NCBI GenBank assembly: GCA_016271365.2
Contig: CM028132.1
Location: 590,681,001-590,745,000, forward strand
Direction: 5' to 3'
Origin: Neoceratodus forsteri
Taxonomy: Eukaryota > Chordata > Ceratodontiformes > Ceratodontidae
DNA length: 64,000 nucleotides
The notes under the pieces are model-generated. The model had not been told where the DNA came from. It saw only the letters and a program-made list of their open reading frames with translations, and did no database searches. The stretch's first letter is position 1. The number at the start of each line of letters is the position of its first letter. Below are positions 63,911-64,000 of the stretch, one piece after another. Position numbers and translations under genes: made by a program.

Positions 63911-64000
63911 AGTTTATATAAGCTCTGATCTTTTGTTTGCAGGTCCTGCTGTCCTCCATGTGCTATGTGCAGTCATGGAGGACTGCACTTAGCCACTGGA

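Overview
The window is repeat-dominated vertebrate nuclear DNA. I found no host exon, rRNA or functional tRNA gene, and no bacterial or CRISPR features. Almost every stretch that can be interpreted is a transposable element, a piece of one, or a tandem array. The mix is L1-type LINEs with ORF1 and ORF2, several CR1 subfamilies, L2, Rex1/Babar-like LINEs, a Penelope-like element with a GIY-YIG domain, tRNA-derived SINEs, PIF/Harbinger-like and hAT-like non-autonomous transposons, and many palindromic MITEs. This suggests a large-genome vertebrate, most plausibly an amphibian such as a caecilian or salamander. That assignment is inference from element composition, not from any host gene.

Layout. 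246-9105 is one minus-strand L1 with a 12-T tail, a polyadenylation signal and 10-bp target-site duplications. It was later split by a 2.2-kb foldback element (458-2629), a CR1 (4663-5095) and an L2 (about 5890-6190). 9.1-14.7 kb holds a candidate 1.7-kb solo LTR, a 744-bp MITE with CTG duplications, a degenerate tandem repeat and a deleted Rex1-like LINE. 14.7-17.1 kb is an inverted dimer of a Penelope-like element. 18.0-19.4 kb is a second inverted pair with hairpins inserted in one arm. 19.5-25.4 kb holds dispersed repeats, a SINE, a hairpin cluster and a LINE tail.

About 25.7-33.9 kb is a plus-strand L1 whose ORF1 is split by a CR1 with a 7-bp duplication. 34.1-37.5 kb is a CR1-group LINE whose ORF1 ends in an SGNH-esterase-like block. 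37.6-43.5 kb is a third L1, minus strand, broken by a CR1 tail, a 164-bp hAT-like MITE, a SINE and other repeats. 43.8-54.97 kb carries Rex1-like and CR1 elements, including a CR1 inside a CR1 and an L1 inside a Rex1-like LINE. 55.0-56.17 kb is a Rex1-like fragment that runs directly into a 4.9-kb array of about 75 copies of a 65-bp monomer (56168-61089). That monomer is recognisable as a single-copy segment of a Rex1-like 3' UTR at 45076-45146. 61.1-63.5 kb contains palindromic MITEs, a further LINE 3' UTR and a Rex1-like LINE with an intact YADD box, followed by a tRNA-derived SINE.

The coding regions are transposon pseudogenes or fragments; none appears able to act alone. The most unusual structures are the foldback element with mirror-image tandem arrays, the satellite seeded from a LINE 3' UTR, a stem-loop that keeps its pairing but changes sequence in the 3' tails of several LINEs, and a group of palindromic MITEs sharing the same central loop.
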